A DNA stretch of 64,000 nucleotides from Hyphomonadaceae bacterium (GCA_016791425.1 JAEUMQ010000020.1:124001-188000); one strand, 5' to 3'. Counted from the stretch's first letter, positions 27,045-34,972 are shown. Translations and numbers: made by a program. The notes: generated from the letters alone by a model not told the origin.

Positions 27045-27655
27045 GACGCAGTTCCGCGCCGGCCAAACCAGCGGCCGACAATGCGCGCATAGCGCTCATA
27101 CGCTTCGCCATGGGCGTCGCGGAGCGCGTCTTCTTCGAGGCGCACCTGGATGGCGGCGACAATCCAGGTTCCGGTGAGCAGCGCGCCCGTGCCGATATGC
27201 GGCGCAGACAGAAATAGACCGACCAGCGCCCCGATCATGCCGACGAAGATCGGATTGCGTGACCAGCGGTAAAGACCATGCGCGACGAGCGCACCGGGGC
27301 CTTCCTCCGGCACGCCCACGCGCCAGGAGGGGCCCATTTGAATCTGCGCCACGAAGATGAGCCCGGCGGACAGACTCATAATCGTCGCGCCCGTCCAAGC
27401 GAGGAGCGGTTGATCGGCCCAAACGGGCGCGCCCAAGACTTGCGACCAATGCGGTGCGAGCCACGCCAGGAGCGCGAACGCCAGCGCCGCCGCGACGGCG
27501 ACCTTCCAGACACGCTGAGCGAAGGATTGAATGTGGGGAAATTTGCCGAAGCTGAAGGCGCGAACGTTATACAATCTCGCCACGGCCAGCGTACGCCAGA
27601 CCGACATGAGAATAATGACCGCGAGCGCGGCGAAGGGAAACCAGACGGGCGGCAT
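27041..27655 (-). CDS. Isoprenylcysteine carboxyl methyltransferase-like membrane protein
   Basis: A 204-residue membrane protein, start ATG 27655 with AGAGGTC upstream. Five hydrophobic segments and the ICMT/PEMT signature near the end: GALVAHGLYRWSRNPIFVGM (about 125-144) and RLEEDALRDAHGEAYERYA (about 172), where the RNP and EE residues bind SAM. It is the first gene of the operon, directly behind the MerR-type operator. Bacterial ICMT-like proteins near CDF transporters are common; the methyl acceptor is unknown. Confidence 0.8.
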   Translation of the reverse strand: MPPVWFPFAALAVIILMSVWRTLAVARLYNVRAFSFGKFPHIQSFAQRVWKVAVAAALAFALLAWLAPHWSQVLGAPVWADQPLLAWTGATIMSLSAGLIFVAQIQMGPSWRVGVPEEGPGALVAHGLYRWSRNPIFVGMIGALVGLFLSAPHIGTGALLTGTWIVAAIQVRLEEDALRDAHGEAYERYARIVGRWFGRRGTAS

Positions 27656-27694
27656 CAGCGACCTCTCGCAAACCGATGCCACGAGGCCTACATT

Positions 27695-27709
27695 CTCTAG
27701 TCACTAGAG
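27695..27709. promoter_or_regulatory. MerR-type operator between the metal operon and its regulator
   Basis: CTCTAG-TCA-CTAGAG is a perfect 6-3-6 dyad midway between the divergent starts at 27655 and 27724. This is the usual size and place of a MerR-family box, so the regulator at 27724 probably controls both itself and the long leftward operon from here. Confidence 0.7.
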
Positions 27710-27723
27710 GATCAAGCGGAAAA

Positions 27724-28176
27724 ATGCAGTCGATCGGTGCGGCGGCGCGGTTAACGGGCCTTAAGGTTCCGACCATTCGCTTCTACGAGCAGGAAGGGCT
27801 GCTCAATCCGCCGGAACGCACGCAAAGCGGCAGGCGGCTGTATTCGCCCGCGGATGTGCAGCGGCTCGCCTTCATCCGCCACGCCCGCGCCTTGGGATTT
27901 GAACTCGACGATATCCGCTCCTTGCTCGATCTCAGCGATCAGCCGGCGCGCTCGTGCGAAGAGGCCGATCAGATCGCACGCATGCATCTGAGCGGCGTCG
28001 AAAGCCGCATCGCGCAATTGCAAGCGCTCAAAAGCGAACTCGAACGCATCGTGCGCTCCTGCGCGGGCGGCACGGCGGCGGAGTGCCGGATCATCGGCGC
28101 GCTGGCCGATCATGCGCATTGCGCCGCCGACCACGATCCAGCGGCCGTTAAGCGCAAAACAGCCAAGCGGACCTGA
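27724..28176 (+). CDS. MerR-family metal-responsive regulator
   Basis: A 150-residue regulator. HTH at about 1-70 (MQSIGAAARLTGLKVPTIRF, LLNPPERTQSGRRLY), then a dimerisation helix with SCEEADQIARMHL, where the Cys matches the ZntR/MerR Cys79 position, and a metal loop CAGGTAAEC (C-x7-C). A Cys at the helix start points to a divalent metal (Zn, Cd, Pb, Co) rather than Cu(I). It ends in a His/Lys-rich tail. ATG 27724 follows AAGCGGAAAA. The stop is 4 bp from the truncated relaxase stop on the other strand. Confidence 0.88.
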   Translation: MQSIGAAARLTGLKVPTIRFYEQEGLLNPPERTQSGRRLYSPADVQRLAFIRHARALGFELDDIRSLLDLSDQPARSCEEADQIARMHLSGVESRIAQLQALKSELERIVRSCAGGTAAECRIIGALADHAHCAADHDPAAVKRKTAKRT

Positions 28177-28180
28177 ACCA

Positions 28181-29356
28181 TCAGGCCTCGCCGGCGCCGC
28201 GCGTCAAACCCGGCGGACCGAGGTTCAGCGTCCGCGCCCGCACGATCTGCTTGCGGATGTCGAGATGCACTTCCATCGCCGCCAGCCGGTCGCGCCAATC
28301 GGCGCGGAAACGCAGCACGTTGCGCCGCGTCTCCGAGGCGAGACCCAGTCGCTGCAATTCCCGCGCGCGCCGCTTGAGGGCGTTGTCCATGACCGGATCG
28401 CGGTCGGGCGCGCGCAGGTCGGCAAGCCGCACGCTTCCATCCGGTTCGAGCTGGCGGGCGATGAGGGCGTCGAGACGGGTGGGGCGCTGGGCGCGGCATT
28501 CGCGCTCGAGCGCCAGGCGGTCGTCGGTGCGGGTGCGTTCGCCCAGCCGGTCGGTCGCGGCGTCGCGCGCCAGGTTGCGGAAGCCGTGCTTGACGAAATC
28601 GGCGGGCACGATGAGCGGGCGTCCGTCGCCGCGCCGCCCGCGCAGGATGATGTGGGTGTGGGGATTGTCGGTGTCCCAATGATCCACGGCGATCCATTCG
28701 AGCCGCGCATTGAGGGCGCGTTCGGCGCGCGCCATCACGTCTCGCACAAAAGGCTTTAGGTCGCCGAGTTCGGCGCCTTTCTCGGGCGCCAGGATGATGC
28801 GGAAGTGCCGGCGGTCGGATTGCGCCCATGCCGCCGCGCGGCGTGCGCCGTCGACCTGCGACGCCGCCGCATCATAGAAGACGGCGCGCGCGCCGTCGCG
28901 GGAAAGATAGGCGGCGTGCGCCTCCGCGCGCGCCGCTTCCGCGGCTCTTTCCCGCTGCTGCAGGCCGGCCGGATCGAGGCCCGCGTCGCGCGCCGCGGCG
29001 TCGCGGGCGACATAGCGCACATGCGCTTTGAGCGCCGCCGCGCCGCCGCCGCCATGACCGAAATAATGGATCTTCACGACGGCGCGCTGGCGCATGTCGA
29101 AGGCGCCTTGTTCAAGCCCCTCGCGCGCCCGAAACCCAAACCGGCGCGCCGCGCCAAGGCGGCTGTCGAGCCGGTTCGAGAGCTTGGCGCCCGCGCCGCC
29201 CGATTTCCTGGCGCGCTGCACGCGCCCGCGCAAATCGTCGTCATCGGGCGCGGCGTCGAGGCGCATGACCCGGTGCGGCCGCAGATCCGGCTCGCTCGCA
29301 ACAGGCCGGGTCAGCGCGCCGCCGCGCAGGAATCGGTTGAAGGTCGCTGCAGCCAT
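28181..29356 (-). CDS. Relaxase/mobilisation nuclease, C-terminally truncated
   Basis: A 391-residue relaxase (start ATG 29356). The catalytic region is present: AVVKIHYFGHGGGGAAALKA (about 92), FRIILAPEKGAELGDL (about 184), and the metal-binding His triad motif HWDTDNPHTHIILRGRRGDG (about 222). Proteins of this type usually carry a DUF3363 C-terminal domain and reach about 600-700 residues. Here the protein stops after the LDIRKQIVRARTLN helix, just where the MerR cassette begins, so it appears cut by insertion or deletion. Nicking activity may remain, but the transfer system is not in the window. Confidence 0.8.
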   Translation of the reverse strand: MAAATFNRFLRGGALTRPVASEPDLRPHRVMRLDAAPDDDDLRGRVQRARKSGGAGAKLSNRLDSRLGAARRFGFRAREGLEQGAFDMRQRAVVKIHYFGHGGGGAAALKAHVRYVARDAAARDAGLDPAGLQQRERAAEAARAEAHAAYLSRDGARAVFYDAAASQVDGARRAAAWAQSDRRHFRIILAPEKGAELGDLKPFVRDVMARAERALNARLEWIAVDHWDTDNPHTHIILRGRRGDGRPLIVPADFVKHGFRNLARDAATDRLGERTRTDDRLALERECRAQRPTRLDALIARQLEPDGSVRLADLRAPDRDPVMDNALKRRARELQRLGLASETRRNVLRFRADWRDRLAAMEVHLDIRKQIVRARTLNLGPPGLTRGAGEA

Positions 29357-29552
29357 CGCGGCGTTTCCTCGCGCACATTGCGCACGCCTTGTGAGTTGAA
29401 CGCGCACATTGGATTTTCGCAAGCGAACACAAGCAACTGGCAAGCGGCGCAAAGCGCCCTTTATCTTGCCCTCCAAATTTTCGTTTTGTTTTCTATCCTC
29501 TGCAAACACGATGACATGGATGTTCGCGCCTCTGACGCGACGGACGCCGGTC

Positions 29553-29936
29553 TCAGATATCCGTCCTGAACCGCAGCAGATGCAGGCTCGCGCACGCTGC
29601 GGCCAATCCGGTCAAAACGAATAGTCGCCAGTCCGCCACGCCCGCGGAACTCAGACAGGCATAGGCGAGCACCGCGATCGCACTGGCCGCCGCCATGCAT
29701 TCCGCAGCGATGCTGAACGGCCGCAGCGCAGACCGTGCGGCTTGGTCGAGAAACCATATGCAGAACGCAACCACGATCAGCCCGCTCCCGAGTGCGTTAA
29801 GAACATTGACGCCGAGCGTGTGCGCGTAAGATGCGGCGCCCAAGCCCGCGACAGCCGGCAAAGCGCGCCGAACGCCAATGGCGAGGCATCGCAAGAACGC
29901 AACCGGTGTTAGGATTGCGATGACGACGGCGAGCAT
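29553..29936 (-). CDS. Hypothetical four-helix membrane protein
   Basis: A 127-residue hydrophobic protein with about four helices (LAVVIAILTPVAFLRCLAIG, LGVNVLNALGSGLIVVAFCI, AIAVLAYACLSSAG, FVLTGLAAACASLHLL). No family recognised. It lies 18 bp downstream of traF in the same direction and upstream of the relaxase, so it is probably part of the conjugative element remnant. The 196 bp between it and the relaxase start hold nothing I can name. Confidence 0.5.
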   Translation of the reverse strand: MLAVVIAILTPVAFLRCLAIGVRRALPAVAGLGAASYAHTLGVNVLNALGSGLIVVAFCIWFLDQAARSALRPFSIAAECMAAASAIAVLAYACLSSAGVADWRLFVLTGLAAACASLHLLRFRTDI

Positions 29937-29954
29937 GCGGGCTCCTGGTCCATT

Positions 29955-30458
29955 CTAGATGCGACGCCAGACAGCCTCGACAGCTTCGAGGGGCGTCACG
30001 CCCCAGTAGCGCCCGTCGAAGCTGTCGGTGGTATCGCCAAGCAGGAACACTTCGTGCGCGAGCATGCGGCACCCTTCCCAACGCGGCAATGCCCGTCCCG
30101 CAGCGTCGTATTGCGCGCGGACATAGTGCCGGCCGCGGACGCGCACGTTGTCACCATCGGCGCAGACAAGATCACCACGCACAGCGGCAACGCGTTTGAT
30201 GAAGCGGTCGCTCTCGTCGTCGAAGCCGCGCGCGGCCGCGTAGCTCGGTGCGGCGTCGCGGGCGCGAATGGTGACTAGGTCGCCGCGCGCCGGCAGGTCG
30301 CCGCCTGTGCGCAGATAGAAGCCTTCGGGCACGCTCGGTGATGGATTGAAGAGCACGAGCGGCGGCGCCCGCCACGCGGCGGCGCCGATGCAGAGGGCGA
30401 CGAGCGAGGCCAAGGACAGATGCCGCATCAATCCGGCGTGACGCCGCCGCGCGCACAT
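29955..30458 (-). CDS. traF: TraF-like S26 signal peptidase of a conjugation system
   Basis: A 167-residue serine protease (ATG 30458, or ATG 30428). After an N-terminal helix comes NPSPSVPEGFYLR with the nucleophilic Ser, then SDRFIKRVAAVRGD with the general-base Lys, and VFLLGDTTDSFDGRYWG, the three S26 boxes. TraF-type peptidases mature or cyclise conjugative pilins. It lies divergently from arsR; with the relaxase it marks this stretch as a conjugative element. Confidence 0.88.
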   Translation of the reverse strand: MCARRRHAGLMRHLSLASLVALCIGAAAWRAPPLVLFNPSPSVPEGFYLRTGGDLPARGDLVTIRARDAAPSYAAARGFDDESDRFIKRVAAVRGDLVCADGDNVRVRGRHYVRAQYDAAGRALPRWEGCRMLAHEVFLLGDTTDSFDGRYWGVTPLEAVEAVWRRI

Positions 30459-30536
30459 CGCCAGCGGCTTCGCCGCGTACGTGGCGTCCGCATTCAGCCG
30501 CTCTCCCTCGAGGCGCGAGCATCCATTGATAGGGAC

Positions 30537-30574
30537 TTGACTCCCATAATTCGACAATACTAGAAACATCGAAT
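30537..30574 (+). promoter_or_regulatory. arsR promoter/operator
   Basis: A TTGACT -35 (30537-30542) and an A/T-rich -10 region around 30558-30565 precede the arsR ATG by only about 10 nt. An inverted repeat ATTCGA (30549-30554), 14 nt, TCGAAT (30569-30574) covers the -10 and the start codon, a good place for ArsR to block transcription. No ribosome binding site is seen, so the message may be leaderless. Confidence 0.5.
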
Positions 30575-30908
30575 GAATAAGGTGGACACTGTCGCGGCGC
30601 TGGCCGCCCTGGCGCACGAGCACAGGCTCGCGATCTACCGGCTGCTGGTGGTGGCCGGGCCCGAGGGCAAGGCTGCAGGCGACATCGCCGAAGCGCTCGG
30701 CATGGCGCCGTCATCTCTGTCCTTTCATCTCGCCCACCTCAACCGCGCTGGGCTGATCGCCCAGCGCCGTGAGAGCCGGTCTTTGATCTATTCCGCCGAT
30801 TTTGTCCGCATGAACGCGCTCGTCGGCTTCTTGACCGAGAATTGCTGCGGCGGCCGTTCCTGTGCGCCGGCCGCGCAGCCAGCGCAGCCGAAAAGGAAAC
30901 GAGCATGA
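30573..30908 (+). CDS. arsR: ArsR-family arsenic-responsive repressor
   Basis: A 111-residue winged-helix repressor: ALAALAHEHRLAIYRLLVVA (helices 1-2), GMAPSSLSFHLAHLNRAGLI (recognition helix, about 43-62), and a C-terminal Cys site ENCCGGRSC (about 89-97) that could bind As(III) through three Cys, as in the C-terminal-site ArsR type. The classical ELCVCDL motif of E. coli ArsR is absent. It overlaps arsI by 4 nt and leads the arsenic operon. Confidence 0.88.
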   Translation: MNKVDTVAALAALAHEHRLAIYRLLVVAGPEGKAAGDIAEALGMAPSSLSFHLAHLNRAGLIAQRRESRSLIYSADFVRMNALVGFLTENCCGGRSCAPAAQPAQPKRKRA

Positions 30909-31351
30909 AGCGTTTGCATGTGCATGTCGGCGTGAGCGACCTCGATCGCTCGATCGGCTTTTATTCGACCTTATTCGCGGCCGAGCCAAGCGTGCGCAAA
31001 AGCGACTACGCCAAATGGATGCTCGACGATCCGCGCGTCAATTTCGCCATCTCCACGCGCCCGGAAACCGGCGGCGTTCGCCACCTCGGCATTCAGGTCG
31101 AGAGCGAGGCCGAATTGGCCGAAGTCTATGCGCGCATGCAGCAGGCCGATGCGCCGGTGTTCGAAGAGGGCGCGACCACCTGTTGCTACGCCAAATCGGA
31201 AAAATCCTGGATCGCCGATCCGCAAGGCGTGTCCTGGGAGACGTTTTTGACCAAGGGCGAAGCGACGACCTATGGCGGCGGCGTCGACAGCGCCGCGCCA
31301 GAATCACATGCGGCGACCAAGCCGCCGCCCTGTTGTGAACCGGCGCGATAA
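30905..31351 (+). CDS. arsI: ArsI/CadI-family dioxygenase (C-As lyase-like)
   Basis: A 148-residue glyoxalase-fold protein: LHVHVGVSDLDRSIGFYSTL at the N-terminus, HLGIQVESEAELAEVYARM with a metal-ligand His, and TTCCYAKSEKSWIADPQGVS (about 97-116) with the vicinal Cys pair that binds trivalent organoarsenicals in ArsI, followed by a WETF Glu ligand. ArsI cleaves C-As bonds; close relatives are annotated as cadmium-induced CadI. The C-terminus ends in another CC. Coupled to arsR by ATGA overlap. Confidence 0.85.
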   Translation: MKRLHVHVGVSDLDRSIGFYSTLFAAEPSVRKSDYAKWMLDDPRVNFAISTRPETGGVRHLGIQVESEAELAEVYARMQQADAPVFEEGATTCCYAKSEKSWIADPQGVSWETFLTKGEATTYGGGVDSAAPESHAATKPPPCCEPAR

Positions 31352-31365
31352 TCTGGGAGGGATCG

Positions 31366-31905
31366 ATGAGCGACAAGGGAACGCAGGACAATCCATTCAA
31401 CGTGCTGTTTTTGTGCACGGGCAATTCGGCGCGGTCGATTATCGCCGAGGCGGTGATGAACCGCTTCGGGGCGCCGCGCTTTCGCGCCTTCAGCGCCGGA
31501 TCGCAGCCAAAGGGCGCGGTCAATCCGCACGCCCTCGCGCTGCTGAAATCGCTGAACTACAAGACTGAAGGCTTTCGCTCGAAAAGCTGGGAAGAGTTTG
31601 CCCAAGCCGGCGCGCCCGAACTCGATTTCGTGTTCACCGTCTGCGATAACGCCGCCAATGAAGTGTGCCCGGTCTGGCCCGGCCAGCCGATGAGCGCGCA
31701 TTGGGGTGTGCCCGATCCCGCCGCGGCCGAGGGCAGCGATGCGGTGATCGGCCAGGTTTTCGCCGACGCCTATCGCATGCTGCAGAACCGCATCAATGTT
31801 TTCGTCAGCCTGCCGGTCGCCAGCATCGACCGGCTGTCGCTGCAAAAAAGGCTCGACGATATCGGCCGCATGCGCCGCGATCCCAACGCCGAAGGCGCGG
31901 CCTAG
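31366..31905 (+). CDS. arsC: Arsenate reductase (low-MW phosphatase type, ArsC)
   Basis: A 179-residue enzyme that reduces As(V) to As(III). The P-loop LFLCTGNSARS (about 14-24) contains the nucleophilic Cys, and VFTVCDNAANEVCPVWPG (about 89-106) supplies the later Cys residues; the DP pair in GVPDPAAAEG matches the catalytic Asp loop. It is about 40 residues longer than typical B. subtilis-type ArsC because of a helical C-terminus, common in proteobacterial forms. It starts 14 bp after arsI. Confidence 0.9.
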   Translation: MSDKGTQDNPFNVLFLCTGNSARSIIAEAVMNRFGAPRFRAFSAGSQPKGAVNPHALALLKSLNYKTEGFRSKSWEEFAQAGAPELDFVFTVCDNAANEVCPVWPGQPMSAHWGVPDPAAAEGSDAVIGQVFADAYRMLQNRINVFVSLPVASIDRLSLQKRLDDIGRMRRDPNAEGAA

Positions 31906-31922
31906 TCGTAAGCGGGGCGATC

Positions 31923-32639
31923 ATGCAGGTCGGATTGGCGCGCCGCGCGGCGGCCGAAGCGCTCGGCGCGGCGTTGCTCGCCGGCGTGGTGATCGGCTCG
32001 GGCGTGCTGGCCGAACGGCTCAGCGCGGGCAATGACGCCATCGCGCTGCTCGGCAACACCGCCGCGACAGGCGCCATCCTCTATGTCTTGGTGACGGGGC
32101 TCGGGCCGCTTTCGGGCGCGCATTTCAATCCGGCGGTCTCGCTGATCATGGCGCTGCGGCGTGAGTTGAGCGTTGCGGGGTTTCTTCTCTACGCGCCGGC
32201 GCAGGTCGCGGGCTGCGTCTGCGGTGCGATGCTGGCGCACGCGATGTTTGACTTGCCGCTGTTGCAGGTCGCGACGCAAGCACGCCAGGGCGTCTCACAG
32301 GTCCTGAGCGAAGGCGTTGCGACTTTTGCGCTGGTCTTCGCCATTCTGACCGTCGCTCGCTGGCGGCCGCACGCCGTCGCCACGGCGGTCGCGCTTGTCA
32401 TCACCGCCGGCTATTGGTGGACCGCGAGCACGTCGTTCGCCAATCCCGCCATCACCATCGCGCGGGCGATGAGCGACACCTTCGCCGGCGTGCGCCCCGC
32501 TGACGCGCCGGGGTTCATCGCCGGTCAGTTCGCCGGTGCGCTTGCCGCCTGGTTGGTCTGCGCGGCGTTGTTGCCGAAGCATGACATTTCCGCCGCCGGC
32601 GTCGATGCGGGCGCTTCGCCCATCAGCTCCAACAAATAG
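31923..32639 (+). CDS. Aquaporin-family channel, probable arsenite exit (AqpS-like)
   Basis: A 238-residue six-helix channel of the MIP family. The two pore motifs are HFNPAVSLIMAL (about 60) and SFANPAITIARAM (about 175), both NPA. Position directly after arsC suggests As(III) efflux down its gradient, as for AqpS in Sinorhizobium; no ArsB/Acr3 pump is seen here. The last ~38 codons overlap the 3' end of ardC on the other strand by 115 bp, so the tail (KHDISAAGVDAGASPISSNK) is probably read-through into older DNA. Confidence 0.85.
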   Translation: MQVGLARRAAAEALGAALLAGVVIGSGVLAERLSAGNDAIALLGNTAATGAILYVLVTGLGPLSGAHFNPAVSLIMALRRELSVAGFLLYAPAQVAGCVCGAMLAHAMFDLPLLQVATQARQGVSQVLSEGVATFALVFAILTVARWRPHAVATAVALVITAGYWWTASTSFANPAITIARAMSDTFAGVRPADAPGFIAGQFAGALAAWLVCAALLPKHDISAAGVDAGASPISSNK

Positions 32640-33505
32640 TCGGCGGCGGTCTGCGCCTTGGCGGCGGCGGTCAAGAAGGCGGCGGGATCGTCCTTCAGCA
32701 CCGTGAGCCAGCTTTGAATATAGCCGGCATGATCTTCCACATGTTCTGCAGGCAATCCGATCACGGCGCCGACAAAGGCGGCCGAAAGCTCCGCGACCAG
32801 CTCTTCGAGCGCGTAGCCGTTATCGCCGAAGCGCTTCTGACCGAAATCCCGATCGAGCCGGCTCGGATGCCGCGTCCAGTGCGTGAGCTCATGGGCGAGC
32901 GTTGCGTAGAATTGGGTGACATCCGTAAAGGCGCTGCGCGGCGGCAATTGCACATGATCGGATGACGGAGCGTAGAAGGCGCGCGCTCCGCCGTAGCAGA
33001 TGGTGGCCGGCACTTTGGCGAAGCACGCGGCGAATGCATCATCGAGGATGGACGAAGGCGCTTGTGGCGCATCGAACCGGTCATCGAGCCCGTCGATCTG
33101 TGCGCGGTTGAAGACCACATAGCCGCGCAGGATGCGCCGCACGGCTTTCTTTGTGTCGTCTTCCGTCTCTGACTCGCCCTCGGACTGAGCGTTCATCTCC
33201 TTGTAGAACACGACGAAGGCGCCGCGCTCGCCCTTGCGGACTTGGCCGCCGAGGGCGAGCGCCTGCTTGAATGTGAACCAGAAGGGTGACGCAAAACCAC
33301 TCTCTAGGCCCGCGGCCCAAAGCGCGACGATGTTCACGCCGCGATAGGGTTGGCCGTTGGCGCGCCGCGGCAGCAAGGGCACGCCGCTGCAAGCATCGTC
33401 GCGCCAGGGCTTCACCCATGGCCGCACGCCGCGCTGGAGCGCGATCTCGATGGAGCGCGTTACGCGCTGTGCGGGGCTGAGTTTCTCAAGAGATGACGTG
33501 GACAT
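32525..33505 (-). CDS. ardC: ArdC-like antirestriction protein (ssDNA-binding, zincin-type)
   Basis: A 326-residue protein; I use ATG 33505 (MSTSSLEKLSPAQRVTRSIE). The N-terminal domain (about 1-140) is the ArdC ssDNA-binding fold, with PWVKPWRDD, GQPYRGVNIVALW and FTFKQALALGGQVRKGERG; the C-terminal domain is a metallopeptidase-like zincin with HELTH (LAHELTHWTRHPSRL, about 216). ArdC proteins enter or are expressed in the recipient early in conjugation and protect incoming DNA from restriction. The gene shares 115 bp with the aquaporin gene tail to tail. Confidence 0.9.
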   Translation of the reverse strand: MSTSSLEKLSPAQRVTRSIEIALQRGVRPWVKPWRDDACSGVPLLPRRANGQPYRGVNIVALWAAGLESGFASPFWFTFKQALALGGQVRKGERGAFVVFYKEMNAQSEGESETEDDTKKAVRRILRGYVVFNRAQIDGLDDRFDAPQAPSSILDDAFAACFAKVPATICYGGARAFYAPSSDHVQLPPRSAFTDVTQFYATLAHELTHWTRHPSRLDRDFGQKRFGDNGYALEELVAELSAAFVGAVIGLPAEHVEDHAGYIQSWLTVLKDDPAAFLTAAAKAQTAADYLLELMGEAPASTPAAEMSCFGNNAAQTNQAASAPAN

Positions 33506-33520
33506 GAACGGCGCTCCGAA

Positions 33521-33539
33521 CGCCGGGCCAGTCCCGGCG
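33521..33539. repeat. Perfect hairpin upstream of ardC
   Basis: CGCCGGG-CCAGT-CCCGGCG, a 7-bp stem with a 5-nt loop, lies 15 bp before the ardC start. A second small one, ACGGC-GTCA-GCCGT, is at 33603-33616. The 190-bp spacer (33506-33695) otherwise has no gene. Structured spacers also precede ssb and parB. Confidence 0.6.
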
Positions 33540-33695
33540 ACGAAGCCGCCGACGGCGACGGGCGGGCGCGCGCGCACCCGGAGGGCCGTAACCACGTGAA
33601 GGACGGCGTCAGCCGTTGCGCGCGCGTCCGACCGGCGCCCCACTCAAAACAGCGCTGGGACTGGCTCGGCGTGCAGAGCGTGCGCGCCTTGGCCC

Positions 33696-34127
33696 TTATG
33701 CGCAGCCGCAGTGTCGCGCGACTTTGTCGCGGAACGAGTCCAGCGACTCGGCGCCTTCGGAATGGAGTAGAAAGTCCGGCAAAGGGCCGTGCTGCAACGT
33801 CTCCAGCATCTCGATGCCGGTGGTGAGCGCGTCCTTTCCCTCTTGCGTTGGCGCCGTCATTCGCAGCGAGACATGCGCTGGCGTCAATTCGACGGCGTAG
33901 TTGGCCCAGCGGCAGCAACGCGATTCCTCGCCGGCCCAACGAGCCAACGCCAAAAACCGCTCCTCGCCGCCTTGATAGTGAAACAGGTAGCCGTTGGGCA
34001 GATCTTCGCGCTGCGTTGGCCACCTGAGGACGACGTCGATCGAGAGCGCATAGTGCGCCGCCAATTCGGTTTCGGAAAAAGCGCGCAGATCACAAACGAC
34101 CGGCAGGTCGGCTTCGGCGCCTGTCAC
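33696..34127 (-). CDS. Hypothetical protein of mercury/metal operons
   Basis: A 143-residue cytoplasmic protein. Its centre, RFLALARWAGEESRCCRWAN, with a vicinal Cys pair, resembles a small family often found beside MerR/MerT-type genes (a pattern of the ERxCCPFL kind). The C-terminus ends HCGCA. Overlaps the MerT-like gene by 4 nt. It may chelate a thiol-reactive metal such as Hg(II); not proven. Confidence 0.6.
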   Translation of the reverse strand: MTGAEADLPVVCDLRAFSETELAAHYALSIDVVLRWPTQREDLPNGYLFHYQGGEERFLALARWAGEESRCCRWANYAVELTPAHVSLRMTAPTQEGKDALTTGIEMLETLQHGPLPDFLLHSEGAESLDSFRDKVARHCGCA

Positions 34128-34453
34128 GACTGATCTCCGGATCGCATTGAAGAGTCACTCACCGCTCGCGGGAGCGCGCTTGGCTGGGGATCGCAGGCAC
34201 CGCCGACGGCGCAATGTGCACCGCCCCCGTTGGAGCGCCCACGGCGACGCCACAGAAGCACGCCGCCAATCACAGCGAGCGCGGCGACTACCGCCACGCA
34301 GAGTGTCTCCGCCGCGCCGAGACGCCAAAACCCGGCCAGTCCCAAGCCGCCGGCCGCGCCTGCGCCTGCCGCGGCGAACAGAGGCAGAAGCAAAGGCGCG
34401 CAGCATGCGGCGCACGCGGCGCCCAGAGCCAGGAGAGCAGTGGATTTGCGCAT
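34124..34453 (-). CDS. MerT/MerF-like small membrane metal transporter
   Basis: A 109-residue protein, ATG 34453. Two membrane helices: the first is ALLALGAACAACCAPLLLPL with the vicinal CC of MerT/MerF transporters preceded by another Cys; the second is LCVAVVAALAVIGGVLLW. The C-terminal tail has AHCAVGGACDP, a second thiol site on the cytoplasmic side. In mer systems such proteins import Hg(II) for reduction, but no MerA is present here, so function may be export or another metal. Divergent from the MerR gene at 34541. Confidence 0.7.
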   Translation of the reverse strand: MRKSTALLALGAACAACCAPLLLPLFAAAGAGAAGGLGLAGFWRLGAAETLCVAVVAALAVIGGVLLWRRRGRSNGGGAHCAVGGACDPQPSALPRAVSDSSMRSGDQS

Positions 34454-34500
34454 CTTGTCCTCGCTGCGCCCGTATGGCGCTTGCGGAGACGGTTCTCCCA

Positions 34501-34517
34501 CCTCAAGTTACTTGAGG
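34501..34517. promoter_or_regulatory. MerR-type operator
   Basis: CCTCAAG-TTA-CTTGAGG, a perfect 7-3-7 dyad between the divergent MerT-like (34453) and MerR (34541) genes. It is the expected binding site of the adjacent MerR protein. Confidence 0.75.
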
Positions 34518-34540
34518 AGCAAGCGCGGTCGGAGGCCGGT

Positions 34541-34972
34541 ATGACAAAATCAGGCGTAACCATCGGCGCGGCGGCGGCGCGCTCGGGATGCACGCCGGCG
34601 ACCATTCGCTTCTATGAGGAAGGCGGGCTCTTGCCGACGATCGACCGCAGCGTCGGCGGCCGCCGCGTCTATCGGCGCGCCGAAATCTTCCGGCTGGTTT
34701 TCATTCGCCGCTGCCGCGATCTCGGCTTTCCGCTGGAACAGGTCCGGGCGCTGCTCGACGTCATGGACGGCAAGGGATCGTGCGGCGCCGCTCGTTCTCT
34801 TGTGCAGGCGCAAATCGACTCGGTGCGCGCCAAGCGCGCTGAAATGGAAGCGCTGGAACAGACATTGTCCGGCCTTGCCGCAAGCTGCACGGATGTCTGC
34901 GCGCGCGGCGATGTCGACGATTGCACGATGATGAAGGATTTCGCCGCCGCTCAAGCCGATCTTGGACCGTAA
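34541..34972 (+). CDS. MerR-family metal regulator (Hg/divalent type)
   Basis: A 143-residue regulator. HTH at about 5-75 ([20 protein letters not shown]). [19 protein letters not shown] places a Cys where MerR and ZntR have Cys79-82, and [18 protein letters not shown] gives a C-x3-C-x7-C loop. Three or more Cys suggest a soft divalent metal such as Hg(II), Pb(II) or Cd(II). ATG 34541 is preceded by GGAGGCCGGT. It runs 22 bp past the stop of the convergent ynfA gene. Confidence 0.87.
   Translation: MTKSGVTIGAAAARSGCTPATIRFYEEGGLLPTIDRSVGGRRVYRRAEIFRLVFIRRCRDLGFPLEQVRALLDVMDGKGSCGAARSLVQAQIDSVRAKRAEMEALEQTLSGLAASCTDVCARGDVDDCTMMKDFAAAQADLGP

Noticed and set aside
34501..34517. SoxR box (CCTCAAG...CTTGAGG)
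   Set aside because: The spacer is 3 bp, giving 17 bp instead of the 18-bp SoxR site, and the adjacent regulator lacks the SoxR iron-sulfur Cys pattern.
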